Below are positions 1 through 6,144 of a DNA stretch of 7,722 bases, piece by piece. The notes beneath the pieces were generated by a model. The model did no database searches. It saw nothing but the letters and a program-made list of their open reading frames with translations, and was not told the origin of the DNA. Source of the DNA: an uncultured Oscillibacter sp. (GTDB taxonomy: Bacteria; Bacillota; Clostridia; Oscillospirales; Oscillospiraceae). A program made the position numbers and the translations under genes. The DNA lies in the NCBI GenBank assembly GCA_946530565.1, contig CAMNAE010000066.1:1-7722 (forward strand), given 5' to 3'. Position 1 is the first letter of the stretch. Each line of letters begins with the position of its first letter.

Positions 1-678
1 GATCTTATTGACATGATACTTTTCGACGTTCGCCAGAATATCCTCTCGTCCGCCGACGATCGGGACATTGTCAAGATAGCGGTTCCACTTTTCCTGATCG
101 TCGTCAATGATGCACACGACGTTGTCATTCGTCACCTGCGTGGTGCTGATATCGCGGAGGATCACCTGTCCGGCAGAGCCGGCGCCGATCAGCATCACAC
201 GGCCGGCAGACTCGTCGTTTTGTTTGTGCGAGGCACGCAGAAGCATGAAAAAGCGATAAGAGAAGCGGACGCCTGCAACCAGGACGAGCTGCAGCAAGCC
301 TCCCCACAGATAATACGAAACCGGCATCCTGCCGATAAATGCATGCAGACAGATCGCATAAACGACTGATGTGAGAATAGACGCCTGCAGAATGCGAAGA
401 AGTTCGCTATAACTCGCGAAACGCAAAACGCTTTTATATAAGCGAAAAAGCCAAAAGACCAATACGGTCGCGATCGCATAAACTGTGCAGGTGTGCAGAT
501 AGAGGTCAAGATACTTCCCGGGGATGCGTGAAAAAACAAAGTCAAATCTTGCCCATAGCGGAACAAAATATCCGATATGAATGGCGATCAGATCATAGCA
601 GACCAACAGAAACGAAAGAAACACCGACCTGTTGAAACGTGTTCTGTGATCATTCATATGTTCAATGCTTGCAGACAT
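1..678 (-). CDS. CapD/EpsC/WbpM-type nucleotide-sugar dehydratase, N-terminal part (gene runs off the window)
   Basis: Membrane-bound NDP-sugar 4,6-dehydratase/epimerase family that makes a precursor sugar for surface polysaccharide. Only the first 226 residues are here; the gene continues past base 1. The start is ATG at 678, preceded by AAGGCGGGGAG. Four hydrophobic segments lie at about residues 17-40, 61-82, 96-115 and 120-140, the usual N-terminal membrane region. After the second segment comes the typical FxLYxSxLRFASYSEL stretch. A Rossmann nucleotide-binding motif follows (VMLIGAGSAGQ, G165-G170) and then IIDDD (190-194) and NVPIVGG (204-210), as in the CoA_binding_3/FlaA1-like domain. 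The catalytic epimerase domain would be outside the window, so substrate and whether it is active cannot be judged. It is the last visible gene of the operon, 67 bases after the COG2426-type gene. Family call is firm; exact reaction is inference from the family. Confidence 0.88.
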   Translation of the reverse strand, partial: MSASIEHMNDHRTRFNRSVFLSFLLVCYDLIAIHIGYFVPLWARFDFVFSRIPGKYLDLYLHTCTVYAIATVLVFWLFRLYKSVLRFASYSELLRILQASILTSVVYAICLHAFIGRMPVSYYLWGGLLQLVLVAGVRFSYRFFMLLRASHKQNDESAGRVMLIGAGSAGQVILRDISTTQVTNDNVVCIIDDDQEKWNRYLDNVPIVGGREDILANVEKYHVNKI

Positions 679-745
679 TGAGTCTCCCCGCCTTACAACA
701 AAGTTAAAGTCCGATCAATATGTTCTAAATAAAACAGAATGAGCT

Positions 746-1213
746 TCACACCCAAAGCGAGATCACTCCGCACGAGACCCCCATCGTGATCGCCCCGGCG
801 ATCAATATGCCCAGCAGAATGCACGGAAGGGCAGTGCGGTAGCGGATATCAAAAATCGTTGCGACAAGTGCACCGGTCCAGGCGCCGGTGCCTGGAAGCG
901 GGATCGCGACGAGCAGCACAAGGCCCAAAAGACGATACTTCTTCACGATCCTGCCCTTCAGGTGTGCACGCTGTTCAAGCCAGGTGATCTTGCCCTCCCA
1001 CCACTGAAACCTGCGGAGCCAGGCGAATACGCGGCGCAGAAACAGCATGATGGCAGGAACCGGAATGAAATTTCCAATCACGGCAAGCACATAAACCAGC
1101 CAGGGTTCAAGCCCGAATGCAAGTCCGGCAGGGATCGCCGCGCGCAGTTCAAGAACCGGGATCATGGAAACGCCGAGTGTGGCGGCGCATTCTAAGAGAA
1201 GTGTGTCAGGCAA
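746..1213 (-). CDS. COG2426-type small multi-drug export family membrane protein
   Basis: A 155-residue integral membrane protein of the family annotated as small multi-drug export protein (PF06695/COG2426). The name is historical and the true substrate is unknown. Visible family signs: VLELRAAIPAG near residues 20-30, a hydrophobic segment to about 60, a basic stretch (FAWLRRFQWWEGKITWLEQR), the conserved IPLPGTGAWTGALVA at about 104-118, and a hydrophobic C-terminus. The start is TTG at 1213: it follows a perfect GGAGGT (1226-1221) at 7 bases, and no ATG or GTG is better placed. It sits between the BY-kinase gene and the sugar dehydratase gene on the same strand, which is not a standard place for this family; a role in polymer export is not shown. 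An upstream ACCTCC can pair with its ribosome binding site (see separate entry). Confidence 0.88.
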   Translation of the reverse strand: MPDTLLLECAATLGVSMIPVLELRAAIPAGLAFGLEPWLVYVLAVIGNFIPVPAIMLFLRRVFAWLRRFQWWEGKITWLEQRAHLKGRIVKKYRLLGLVLLVAIPLPGTGAWTGALVATIFDIRYRTALPCILLGILIAGAITMGVSCGVISLWV

Positions 1214-1220
1214 GTGAATG

Positions 1221-1245
1221 ACCTCCAGTGGTTTTTTCGGGAGGT
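1221..1245 (-). promoter_or_regulatory. RBS with an upstream anti-Shine-Dalgarno arm
   Basis: Read on the minus strand, ACCTCC (1245-1240) is followed 13 bases later by GGAGGT (1226-1221), the ribosome binding site of the TTG start at 1213. The two are perfect complements, so a 6-bp stem with a 13-base A-rich loop could hide the site. The pairing is seen; a control role is inference, as such short pairs also arise by chance. Confidence 0.45.
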
Positions 1246-1259
1246 ATCATAGGTCTGCC

Positions 1260-1350
1260 AGCTTCTCCCTCATCCGTCCCCAACGGGACAACTCTGCCCA
1301 TTTCGAACCCTCCACCGGAGGGTTCGCCCCCCGCTGGGGGAGGGAATATA
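1260..1350 (-). repeat. Structured intergenic repeat, copy 1
   Basis: A 91-bp element between the kinase stop and the COG2426 gene, closely matched in layout by copy 2 at 2137-2226. It holds three short stems: GTCCC/GGGAC (1276-1280, 1285-1289), a perfect 10-bp arm pair CGAACCCTCC/GGAGGGTTCG with a 3-base loop (1304-1326), and CCCCC/GGGGG around GCT (1328-1340). It begins AGCTTCTCCCTC and ends GGAATATA. Arms of this style resemble the REP-like intergenic repeats of clostridial genomes; that family link is from memory. The + strand orientation of both copies is the same; strand given is that of the transcript. Confidence 0.75.
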
Positions 1351-1392
1351 GTACCTCAGCGTGACGGCGCATCAGACAACGATAATACGCAT

Positions 1393-2130
1393 TTACACCG
1401 CGCTCTCGTCGCCTTTGCTTTCGCTGTCGTAATTGGCATAGTATTTGCCGTAATACTTGCCATAGTAGCGGCCGTAGTATTTACCGTAATAGCCGCCGTG
1501 GGAGCTCATTTCGACCTTATTGAGCACACAGCCGAGGATGCGGCAGCCGGCCATTTTGAGCTGACCGATCACGTCCTGCGCAAAGCGGCGGCTGATCGTG
1601 CCGCTCGAGATCACGATAAGCACTCCGTCGCACTGACGGCCGATGATCGCGCTGTCGATCACGCTGCCGAGCGGCGGCGTGTCGATGATGATATAATCAT
1701 AAGTCTCGCGGCAGTATTTGAGCAGCTGCTCAAAGCGCTCAGAGTTCAAAAGCTCCGAGGGTGAAGGCGTCGACGGACCTGAGAGGATGATCTGAAAGCC
1801 ATCTTCATTCGTCGCCGCGATCGCATCCTCAAGGCTGCATTTACCGACCAGATAGTTCGTCAAACCATATTGGATCTTGCCATCTGTAAAGTGCGTCTGC
1901 ATGACAGACTTACGCATGTCGGCGTCGATCAGGATGACCTTGTTGCCGCTCTCGGCAAAGCTCCTTGCGAGCTGAAACGAGACCGAGGATTTGCCCTCGT
2001 TCGGCGTGCAGCTTGTAATCGAGATCGTGCGCACATGATCGCCGGAAAATTCCACGTTGCTGCGCAGGGTCTTGTAAGACTCGCGCGTACGGAAATTCAG
2101 GGCGGTGGTTTTGATCGTTAAATTCTGCAT
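1393..2130 (-). CDS. cpsD: CpsD/CapB-type bacterial tyrosine kinase (BY-kinase)
   Basis: Cytoplasmic tyrosine autokinase that works with the membrane modulator encoded just upstream to control polysaccharide chain length and export. The 245-residue protein shows every BY-kinase element: an ExxKxxR oligomerisation motif (E17, K20, R23), Walker A SCTPNEGKS (40-48, K47), Walker A' VILIDADMR (65-73, D69 and D71), and Walker B YIIIDTPP (146-153, D150). The C-terminus carries five YY pairs at 214-231 in a YYGK/YYGR repeat, plus Y234: the tyrosine cluster that is phosphorylated in this family. There is no membrane segment, as expected for the split Firmicute type. ATG at 2130 was chosen because homologous sequence starts here; an in-frame GTG at 2229 would translate the intergenic repeat. 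AGGGAG lies 11 bases upstream and is part of repeat copy 2. Symbol follows the pneumococcal scheme (cpsB-C-D order is the same here). Confidence 0.96.
   Translation of the reverse strand: MQNLTIKTTALNFRTRESYKTLRSNVEFSGDHVRTISITSCTPNEGKSSVSFQLARSFAESGNKVILIDADMRKSVMQTHFTDGKIQYGLTNYLVGKCSLEDAIAATNEDGFQIILSGPSTPSPSELLNSERFEQLLKYCRETYDYIIIDTPPLGSVIDSAIIGRQCDGVLIVISSGTISRRFAQDVIGQLKMAGCRILGCVLNKVEMSSHGGYYGKYYGRYYGKYYGKYYANYDSESKGDESAV
1435..1497 (-). repeat. Tandem 12-bp repeat encoding the YYGK tyrosine cluster
   Basis: Inside the kinase gene, about five degenerate 12-base units each encode Tyr-Tyr-Gly-Lys/Arg. The units differ at third codon positions, so the protein pattern is better kept than the DNA. 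Repeats like this can slip and change the number of tyrosines. Confidence 0.7.
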
Positions 2131-2136
2131 ACTTGT

Positions 2137-2226
2137 AGCTTCTCCCTCTTTCGTCCCTGCAGGACACCTTTGACCCATTTCGAACAGGCCACCGGACTGT
2201 TCGAACCCACAGGGGGACGAAATATA
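2137..2226 (-). repeat. Structured intergenic repeat, copy 2
   Basis: A 90-bp element between the modulator and kinase genes, same orientation and layout as copy 1 at 1260-1350. Shared blocks include AGCTTCTCCCTC at one end, CGTCCC, CCCATTTCGAAC in the middle, CCACCGGA in the loop region and AATATA at the other end. The central stem here is TTCGAACAG/CTGTTCGAA (2179-2187, 2197-2205). Its minus-strand end supplies GAGGGAGAAG, the likely ribosome binding site of the kinase gene. Identity to copy 1 is roughly 70% by eye, higher in the arms. Confidence 0.75.
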
Positions 2227-2227
2227 C

Positions 2228-2282
2228 ACTTCTGTTCAGTTTCTCTCTCTTCGTCCAAAGCGGAGCACATTCCCCCACCGGA
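2228..2282. repeat. Possible decayed third copy of the intergenic repeat
   Basis: Next to copy 2, the + strand reads TTTCTCTCTCTTCGTCC, a spacer, then CCCCCACCGGATGAAG, echoing the CTTCTCCCTC-TTCGTCC start and the CCACCGGA loop of copies 1 and 2 in the same order. The middle is shorter and has no clear stem, so this is a tentative call. Confidence 0.3.
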
Positions 2283-2290
2283 TGAAGATA

Positions 2291-3046
2291 TCATTTTTTC
2301 TTAACGGCTTTCTTCCCCTTATTTGGCGTTTCTGTATTCACAGCTTCATCGAGGGGGATCATCGCAAGACAGCTCATCTGCAGATAGTTCTCGATGTCGT
2401 CGCTTGTTTTGATCGTATCGTCGAGAAGATAACGGAGCACCACGAACGCGCTGACGACAAGCGCCGCAAGAACAGCACCGAGTAGCGCGTTTTTGCCGTT
2501 GCTCGGAGCCGACTTTTTATCCGGATAGTTCGCGTCATCCACCAGGTTGATCGCGTCGATATCCATCACGCTTTGAATATGCTTGGAGGCTTCATCGCGC
2601 ACGGCGCGGCAGATCGTCTGCGCGTCGGCGGGGTCATGGTCTGTCACGGTGATCTGGATGATGCGTGAATCCGTCGGCGTCGTCACGGAAACGGCCTTTT
2701 TGAGGCGTTCATAGGACCAGTCAAGCTGCAGATCGGTGATCACCTTTTCGAGCACATAGCGGCTCGTGATCATCTCTCTGTAGTCCTTGGTGAGCTGTGT
2801 GCTCATCTGCAGGTCCTGATATGTCGGGGTGTCATGAGACCCGTTCGAACGGTTGAGCACGTAGACCTTGGTCGTGGACTGGAACTCCTCAGGCAGAGCA
2901 AATTTGCTCACACAGAATGTGACGATGCCTGCCGCAAGGCCGACTAAAACGATCAGCCAGGCCCAGTGCAGAAGCACGCCGAAGACCTCCAAAAGGTCGA
3001 TCTCGACCTCATCTGTCATACGTTCAGTTTTTAAACCCTTATCCAT
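2291..3046 (-). CDS. cpsC: CpsC/CapA/Wzz-type polysaccharide chain-length modulator
   Basis: Membrane protein that sets polymer length and activates the partner tyrosine kinase. The 251-residue protein has the Wzz layout: a short cytoplasmic N-terminus with DEVEIDLLEVFGVLL (12-26), a first membrane helix at about 28-50, LPEEFQSTTKVYVL (51-64) at the start of the outside loop, a second helix at about 186-205, and a cytoplasmic tail with LLDDTIKTSDDIE, the region that touches the kinase in CapA/CpsC proteins, followed by LAMIPLDE and a lysine-rich end. ATG at 3046 is chosen over TTG at 3088 because AAGGAAG sits 4-11 bases before it; another ATG at 3019 lacks a binding site. It stands between phosphatase and kinase genes, the cpsB-C-D order of streptococcal capsule loci. 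Reverse-strand frames here are shadows. Confidence 0.94.
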   Translation of the reverse strand: MDKGLKTERMTDEVEIDLLEVFGVLLHWAWLIVLVGLAAGIVTFCVSKFALPEEFQSTTKVYVLNRSNGSHDTPTYQDLQMSTQLTKDYREMITSRYVLEKVITDLQLDWSYERLKKAVSVTTPTDSRIIQITVTDHDPADAQTICRAVRDEASKHIQSVMDIDAINLVDDANYPDKKSAPSNGKNALLGAVLAALVVSAFVVLRYLLDDTIKTSDDIENYLQMSCLAMIPLDEAVNTETPNKGKKAVKKK

Positions 3047-3094
3047 GCGCGACTTCCTTTTCCTTTTTGCTGTGGCAAAGTTTTTCAAAGATCT

Positions 3095-3130
3095 CTGTCA
3101 TCCCGAGACGAAAGCGAAAGGATATTCTCC
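3095..3130. repeat. Fragment resembling a widespread intergenic repeat
   Basis: The + strand reads CTGTCATCCCGAGACGAAAG, then CGAAAGGAT, which recalls the common TGTCATCCTGAGCGAAGCGAAGGAT type of intergenic repeat found in many bacterial genomes. Recognised from memory only, and no second copy is in the window. Confidence 0.35.
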
Positions 3131-3167
3131 GTTTCTCTCTTCAGGTCAACAGTTTATTGATTTGCTC

Positions 3168-3914
3168 TCACAGTTTCCCGTCGTTCAGGAGCTTGCTCGC
3201 ATTCCCGTGAAGAAGCACCTCCACATAGGCGGGATCGTATCTGCGCTTAATAAACGAAGCGGCCTTCATCAGATTCGGCGCACGCTCCCCGCTCGCGCGG
3301 TGTGCGTCGGTCGCGATCAGGCTCACCATCTCGCGTTTTAAAAGCCAGTTTACATACTTTGGTACCGGGTTAAAGAGCTTTGTTTCAACGCTCGCCGCGT
3401 TGCACTGCAGCTTCACACCGAGATCGACCAGATCTCCACTCAATTCCGGGTTCTTAACGAGCGTCAGATAACGCTCGCAATGCGCGAGTATCGGTGTAAA
3501 GCCGGCGTAGCAAAGAGCGCGCAGACCGTCGTAAATGTACTGAAAGCTGTCGGTCGGGTGGAACTCGACGAGGCAGCAGCTGCTCTCTGCCAGCGTAAGT
3601 GCCCCACCTCGCTGAAGAACATCCGGAAGCGTCGAATCGTAAAAGAGCTCATTGCCGGGATAAAACCTGATCTGCAGCCCCTCGGCGTCGCAGGCACTCT
3701 GCAGCTCGTGTACCCGGCGGCGGATGCCATCAGGCGAGGCAGAGCGATGCGCGGCGGTATAATGCGGCGTTACGATGATCGTATCGGTATTGTTCTCCTG
3801 CGCGAGATGTGCCATCTTCAGTGAGGTTTCAAGATCGGGCGAGCCGTCATCGACCCCCGGCAGAATATGGCAGTGGCAGTCGGCAAAGCGAAAGTCAAAT
3901 TCCTGCGCTGCCAT
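3168..3914 (-). CDS. cpsB: CpsB/CapC/YwqE-type manganese-dependent tyrosine phosphatase (PHP family)
   Basis: Removes phosphate from the tyrosine cluster of the CpsD-type kinase, resetting the polysaccharide export switch. The 248-residue length is normal for the family. PHP metal-site motifs are all present: DCHCHILPGVDDGS (12-25, with D12, H14, H16, D22, D23), VTPHY (48-52, H51), PGNE (86-89), LAHCERY (143-149, H145, E147, R148) and ATDAH (201-205, D203, H205). The end GNASKLL matches the usual closing helix. The ATG at 3914 shares its A with the TAA stop of the SLH gene, and only a weak GGAT precedes it, which points to translational coupling with that gene. A 121-base gap separates it from the modulator gene. 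Confidence 0.96.
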   Translation of the reverse strand: MAAQEFDFRFADCHCHILPGVDDGSPDLETSLKMAHLAQENNTDTIIVTPHYTAAHRSASPDGIRRRVHELQSACDAEGLQIRFYPGNELFYDSTLPDVLQRGGALTLAESSCCLVEFHPTDSFQYIYDGLRALCYAGFTPILAHCERYLTLVKNPELSGDLVDLGVKLQCNAASVETKLFNPVPKYVNWLLKREMVSLIATDAHRASGERAPNLMKAASFIKRRYDPAYVEVLLHGNASKLLNDGKL

Positions 3915-5044
3915 TACAGATCCACGTAAATATCGACATCGAAGTACTCAAGCACCTTTTCGATGTTCGAAAGAGACTCGAGCTGTACGACGACGCGGTC
4001 CATCTGATCCTTCTGCTTGTTCGTAAGCGCACGATAGGCATTTTTGAACGCTTTCATCTCGGCTTCATACGTCGAGCGCACATAGCTGTTCGTCAGCAGC
4101 GGCACTTCGCCGCTTTCGCGGGATTTGAGCGCCGCGCGCAGACAGTCCAAAAGGATATTGGCGCAATCCTGCACTTCCTCGTCAGCTTCCGCGATATAGT
4201 CCTTACTGTCGAACTCGGACACCATGTTCTCAAGGATCCTGACGATCTCGGCCTCAAGCACGATATCCTCATCGGTGTGCTCCGGCTTCTCGGGCTCGTC
4301 AGGCTTGTCGGGTTTCTCAGGATCTTCCGGGGTCTCGGGCTCGGTCGTTCCGGTGCCGGTACCGGTACCTTCGCTGCCCTCGCTTTCGCCTGCCGCCTTC
4401 AGATCCTCGATGCCGGGAAGACGGTCGAGCCTCAGGAACACCGCAGCGACCTGAGCGCGAGTAGCTCCCTGCGCCGGGCGGAAGACGACACCGGTCTCGG
4501 TGCTGCTGCCCTGCATCAGGCCAAGCGCGACCGCCTTACTGATCGCGTCTTTGGCGTAATCCGCGATTGCGGATCCATCTTCAAAAGCGAGAGCGGCGCC
4601 CTCCGGCATCGGGTAACCGAGGTATTCCAAAAAGCGGATCATGATCGCGCACATCTGCTGGCGCGTCACCGTGCCCCGCGGCGCGAACTTCCCGTCGCCG
4701 ACGCCGTTCACGATCCCGTGGTCGGCTGCCCAGGCAACGTAAGAAGCGCAGTAGGAATCGGCGGCAACATCGCTGAAGACCGCGCTGCCGTCCATTTTAT
4801 GACCCAGGCTCTCGCTGAAGCGGCCCAGGACAGTCACGAACATACCGCGGTTCATCGGGATGTCCGGTGAAAAAGTCGTCTCACTCGTGCCCTGGAAGAG
4901 CTTCTTCTCGGCAACGGCAGCGATCGCCTCCTCAGCCCAGTGGCCGGTCGTATCAGTAAATGCCGCCTGCGCTCCGATCGCGAGTGTCCCGGATGCAAGA
5001 GCCGCCGCAAGCGCGAGGGCTGTTAATCGCTGTTTCAGGTTCAT
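3914..5044 (-). CDS. Secreted protein with three SLH domains and a helical C-terminal domain
   Basis: Predicted 376-residue cell-wall protein. A signal peptide is clear: NLKQR, a hydrophobic core of Ala/Leu at 7-25, and a likely cut after AQA (27). Three SLH domains follow at about 28-81 (FTDTTGHWAEEAI), 88-143 (FSDVAADSYCASYV, VTRQQMC) and 153-208 (ATRAQVA); three is the usual number for binding wall polymer. In the first, the TRAE-like motif is altered to MNRGMF. A Gly/Thr/Pro/Glu linker (about 218-258, with PEKP/PDKP units) could span the wall. The last 118 residues are acidic, helical and unfamiliar. ATG at 5044 is preferred; AAAGGAG ends 11 bases upstream, and the alternative TTG at 5053 is only 2 bases from it. 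It overlaps the phosphatase gene by one base, so it is firmly part of this operon. Confidence 0.92.
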   Translation of the reverse strand: MNLKQRLTALALAAALASGTLAIGAQAAFTDTTGHWAEEAIAAVAEKKLFQGTSETTFSPDIPMNRGMFVTVLGRFSESLGHKMDGSAVFSDVAADSYCASYVAWAADHGIVNGVGDGKFAPRGTVTRQQMCAIMIRFLEYLGYPMPEGAALAFEDGSAIADYAKDAISKAVALGLMQGSSTETGVVFRPAQGATRAQVAAVFLRLDRLPGIEDLKAAGESEGSEGTGTGTGTTEPETPEDPEKPDKPDEPEKPEHTDEDIVLEAEIVRILENMVSEFDSKDYIAEADEEVQDCANILLDCLRAALKSRESGEVPLLTNSYVRSTYEAEMKAFKNAYRALTNKQKDQMDRVVVQLESLSNIEKVLEYFDVDIYVDL

Positions 5045-5119
5045 GGGAATCAAGACTCCTTTCCAGTCCCGGCAGAGGCGCCGGAGACGATGCGAACGGC
5101 CTGGGGCTTGAGTAAACTC

Positions 5120-5860
5120 TCAGCGGCCCCGGGCCATAGCCAAATAGGCCGCCTTCTGGCTGACCTTTTCAGATTCATAATAGCTGCGCATCTGACCAAC
5201 GGGCGCCGTGCTGGCGCCGATCGCGTTGAGTTCGGCTTCCAGGTCAGCTAAGATCCCGGCGACAACGCCGTCGCACTCGCCCTCGAGCGCCTCACCGACC
5301 GCGATCTTAGACGAAATGATCGAGGCCTGCGCCGCCTTCGTGCGTTCCTCTTTGGGAAGCGCTTTATACTCAGCCTTGGCCTCATCGATCAGGCCGTTGA
5401 GCCGACCCATGTAGCTCCCGCGAACGGCATAGAGCTTTGCGGTATAGCGGGCGACGATCTGCTCGGCGGTCTCACTGTCGGATGATGCAGCGTTGCTGCT
5501 CTCGGCAGTCCCTTCGGAGTTGTCCGTCGCCTGTTCAGGCGTTTCGGCCGCTTCGCCGGACTCCTTGGGATCACTCTGCTCATTCGAAGCGCTGATCCCC
5601 TGGCTCTCTTCAAACTCCTTCTGCGCCGCTGCAATCATCTCCTCGGTCACCATTCCGTTGATGCCAAGCGAGGCTTCCATGTCCTTGTCCATCTGTTCGC
5701 GGTCGGCGTTGATCGTCTCAAGATCGGTCGTGAGTCCTATTTTTGCCGCCTGGATCAGCCCCCAGTTGGCGCGAAGAAACAGCGCTGCCCCGATGACGAT
5801 CAGAAGCAAAATCGCCAAAACCACATATCTGATCTTTATACCGGTTTTTTTGCCAGTCAT
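5120..5860 (-). CDS. Single-pass membrane protein of unknown function, first gene of the polysaccharide operon
   Basis: I do not recognise a family. The 246-residue protein has a basic N-terminus (TGKKTGIKIR), one strong membrane helix at about 11-29, and a long outside part by the positive-inside rule. That part has a helical stretch (35-85), a Ser/Glu/Ala-rich low-complexity region (about 86-132) and a charged helical C-terminal half with AKLYAVRGSYMGRLNGLIDE (141-160) and a single Cys at 196. ATG at 5860 follows AGAAGGTAGG at about 9 bases; an in-frame start at 5965 would translate the leader, and its extra residues look non-coding. It precedes the SLH gene by 75 bases. A sensor, a wall scaffold or a partner for the SLH protein are all possible; none is shown. 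Confidence 0.8.
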   Translation of the reverse strand: MTGKKTGIKIRYVVLAILLLIVIGAALFLRANWGLIQAAKIGLTTDLETINADREQMDKDMEASLGINGMVTEEMIAAAQKEFEESQGISASNEQSDPKESGEAAETPEQATDNSEGTAESSNAASSDSETAEQIVARYTAKLYAVRGSYMGRLNGLIDEAKAEYKALPKEERTKAAQASIISSKIAVGEALEGECDGVVAGILADLEAELNAIGASTAPVGQMRSYYESEKVSQKAAYLAMARGR

Positions 5861-5953
5861 CGAAATAAACCTACCTTCTATAAAATAAAGATCTGCTTGT
5901 CTGTATCGTTCATTCACGTCTTCAGGGCAACAGGTATGTGCAATATCTTCAAA

Positions 5954-5991
5954 AATTGCAATCAAAGCGACCGAAACATCCGGTTATTTTT
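5954..5991. repeat. Two-block direct repeat, operon-side copy
   Basis: AATTGCAATCAA (5954-5965), 17 unrelated bases, then GTTATTTTT (5983-5991). The same two blocks with the same 17-base gap recur at 7211-7248, on the other side of the recombinase gene, in the same orientation. The 12-bp block contains the 8-bp palindrome ATTGCAAT. Confidence 0.6.
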
Positions 5992-6033
5992 ACTGAGACT
6001 TCGGACGTTGAAGAGTTCGGGCTGAGTCCAGTC

Positions 6034-6064
6034 TGCGCTTACGATCACATCGATCGTAAGCGCA
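6034..6064. repeat. Perfect 12-7-12 palindrome, candidate recombination site or leader hairpin
   Basis: TGCGCTTACGAT (6034-6045) and ATCGTAAGCGCA (6053-6064) are exact reverse complements around the 7-base CACATCG. A second, outer pair TTCGGG/CCCGAA (6015-6020, 6074-6079) flanks it. Two inverted arms of 11-13 bp around a 6-8 bp spacer is the geometry of tyrosine-recombinase core sites such as loxP and FRT, and the recombinase gene ends 147 bases away. It is not a standard terminator: the A/T run is on the wrong side for either strand. No second copy is in the window. Confidence 0.65.
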
Positions 6065-6115
6065 AAAAAATGACCCGAATCCGGCACAGCGCATAACAAC
6101 ACATATTGTCTTCGT

Positions 6116-6144
6116 ATTTTAGCACGGAACCTTGCAAAAAGCAA
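6116..6144 (-). promoter_or_regulatory. Candidate promoter for the polysaccharide operon
   Basis: On the minus strand TTGCTT (6144-6139) and TAAAAT (6121-6116) are spaced by 17 bases. The -10 is good, the -35 matches only in TTG. It lies about 255 bases before the first operon gene and just after the recombinase gene. Weak on its own, so an activator or another start is possible. Confidence 0.3.

Noticed and set aside
195..566. 123-codon minus-strand frame
   Set aside because: A different frame of the CapD/EpsC-type gene; the true frame carries the membrane helices and GAGSAG motif and runs unbroken to the window edge.
1435..1497. CRISPR-like array
   Set aside because: The short period is coding (YYGK units) and there are no unique spacers.
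1228..1764. 178-codon + strand frame with a hydrophobic run
   Set aside because: It is antisense to the kinase; the Val/Ala/Ile-rich run is only the complement of the YYGK-coding repeat, and no binding site is present.
2131..2229. Longer kinase start at GTG 2229
   Set aside because: It would add 33 residues translated from the intergenic repeat, unlike the family N-terminus, which begins near the ATG at 2130.
3809..4870. 353-codon + strand frame
   Set aside because: Lies wholly opposite the SLH and phosphatase genes, which have clear domains; its translation is Arg/His-rich and has no motif.
5861..5965. Longer start for the unknown membrane protein at 5965
   Set aside because: The extra 35 residues have no binding site and include Cys- and charge-rich sequence before the natural basic-plus-helix N-terminus; ATG 5860 has a good binding site.
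6034..6070. Rho-independent terminator
   Set aside because: The hairpin is strong but the homopolymer run is A on the + strand after the hairpin and T before it on the minus strand, so neither transcript ends in the needed U run.
5962..6144. 60-codon minus-strand frame between recombinase and operon
   Set aside because: TTG start without a usable binding site, no recognisable sequence, and it runs through the palindrome and repeat.
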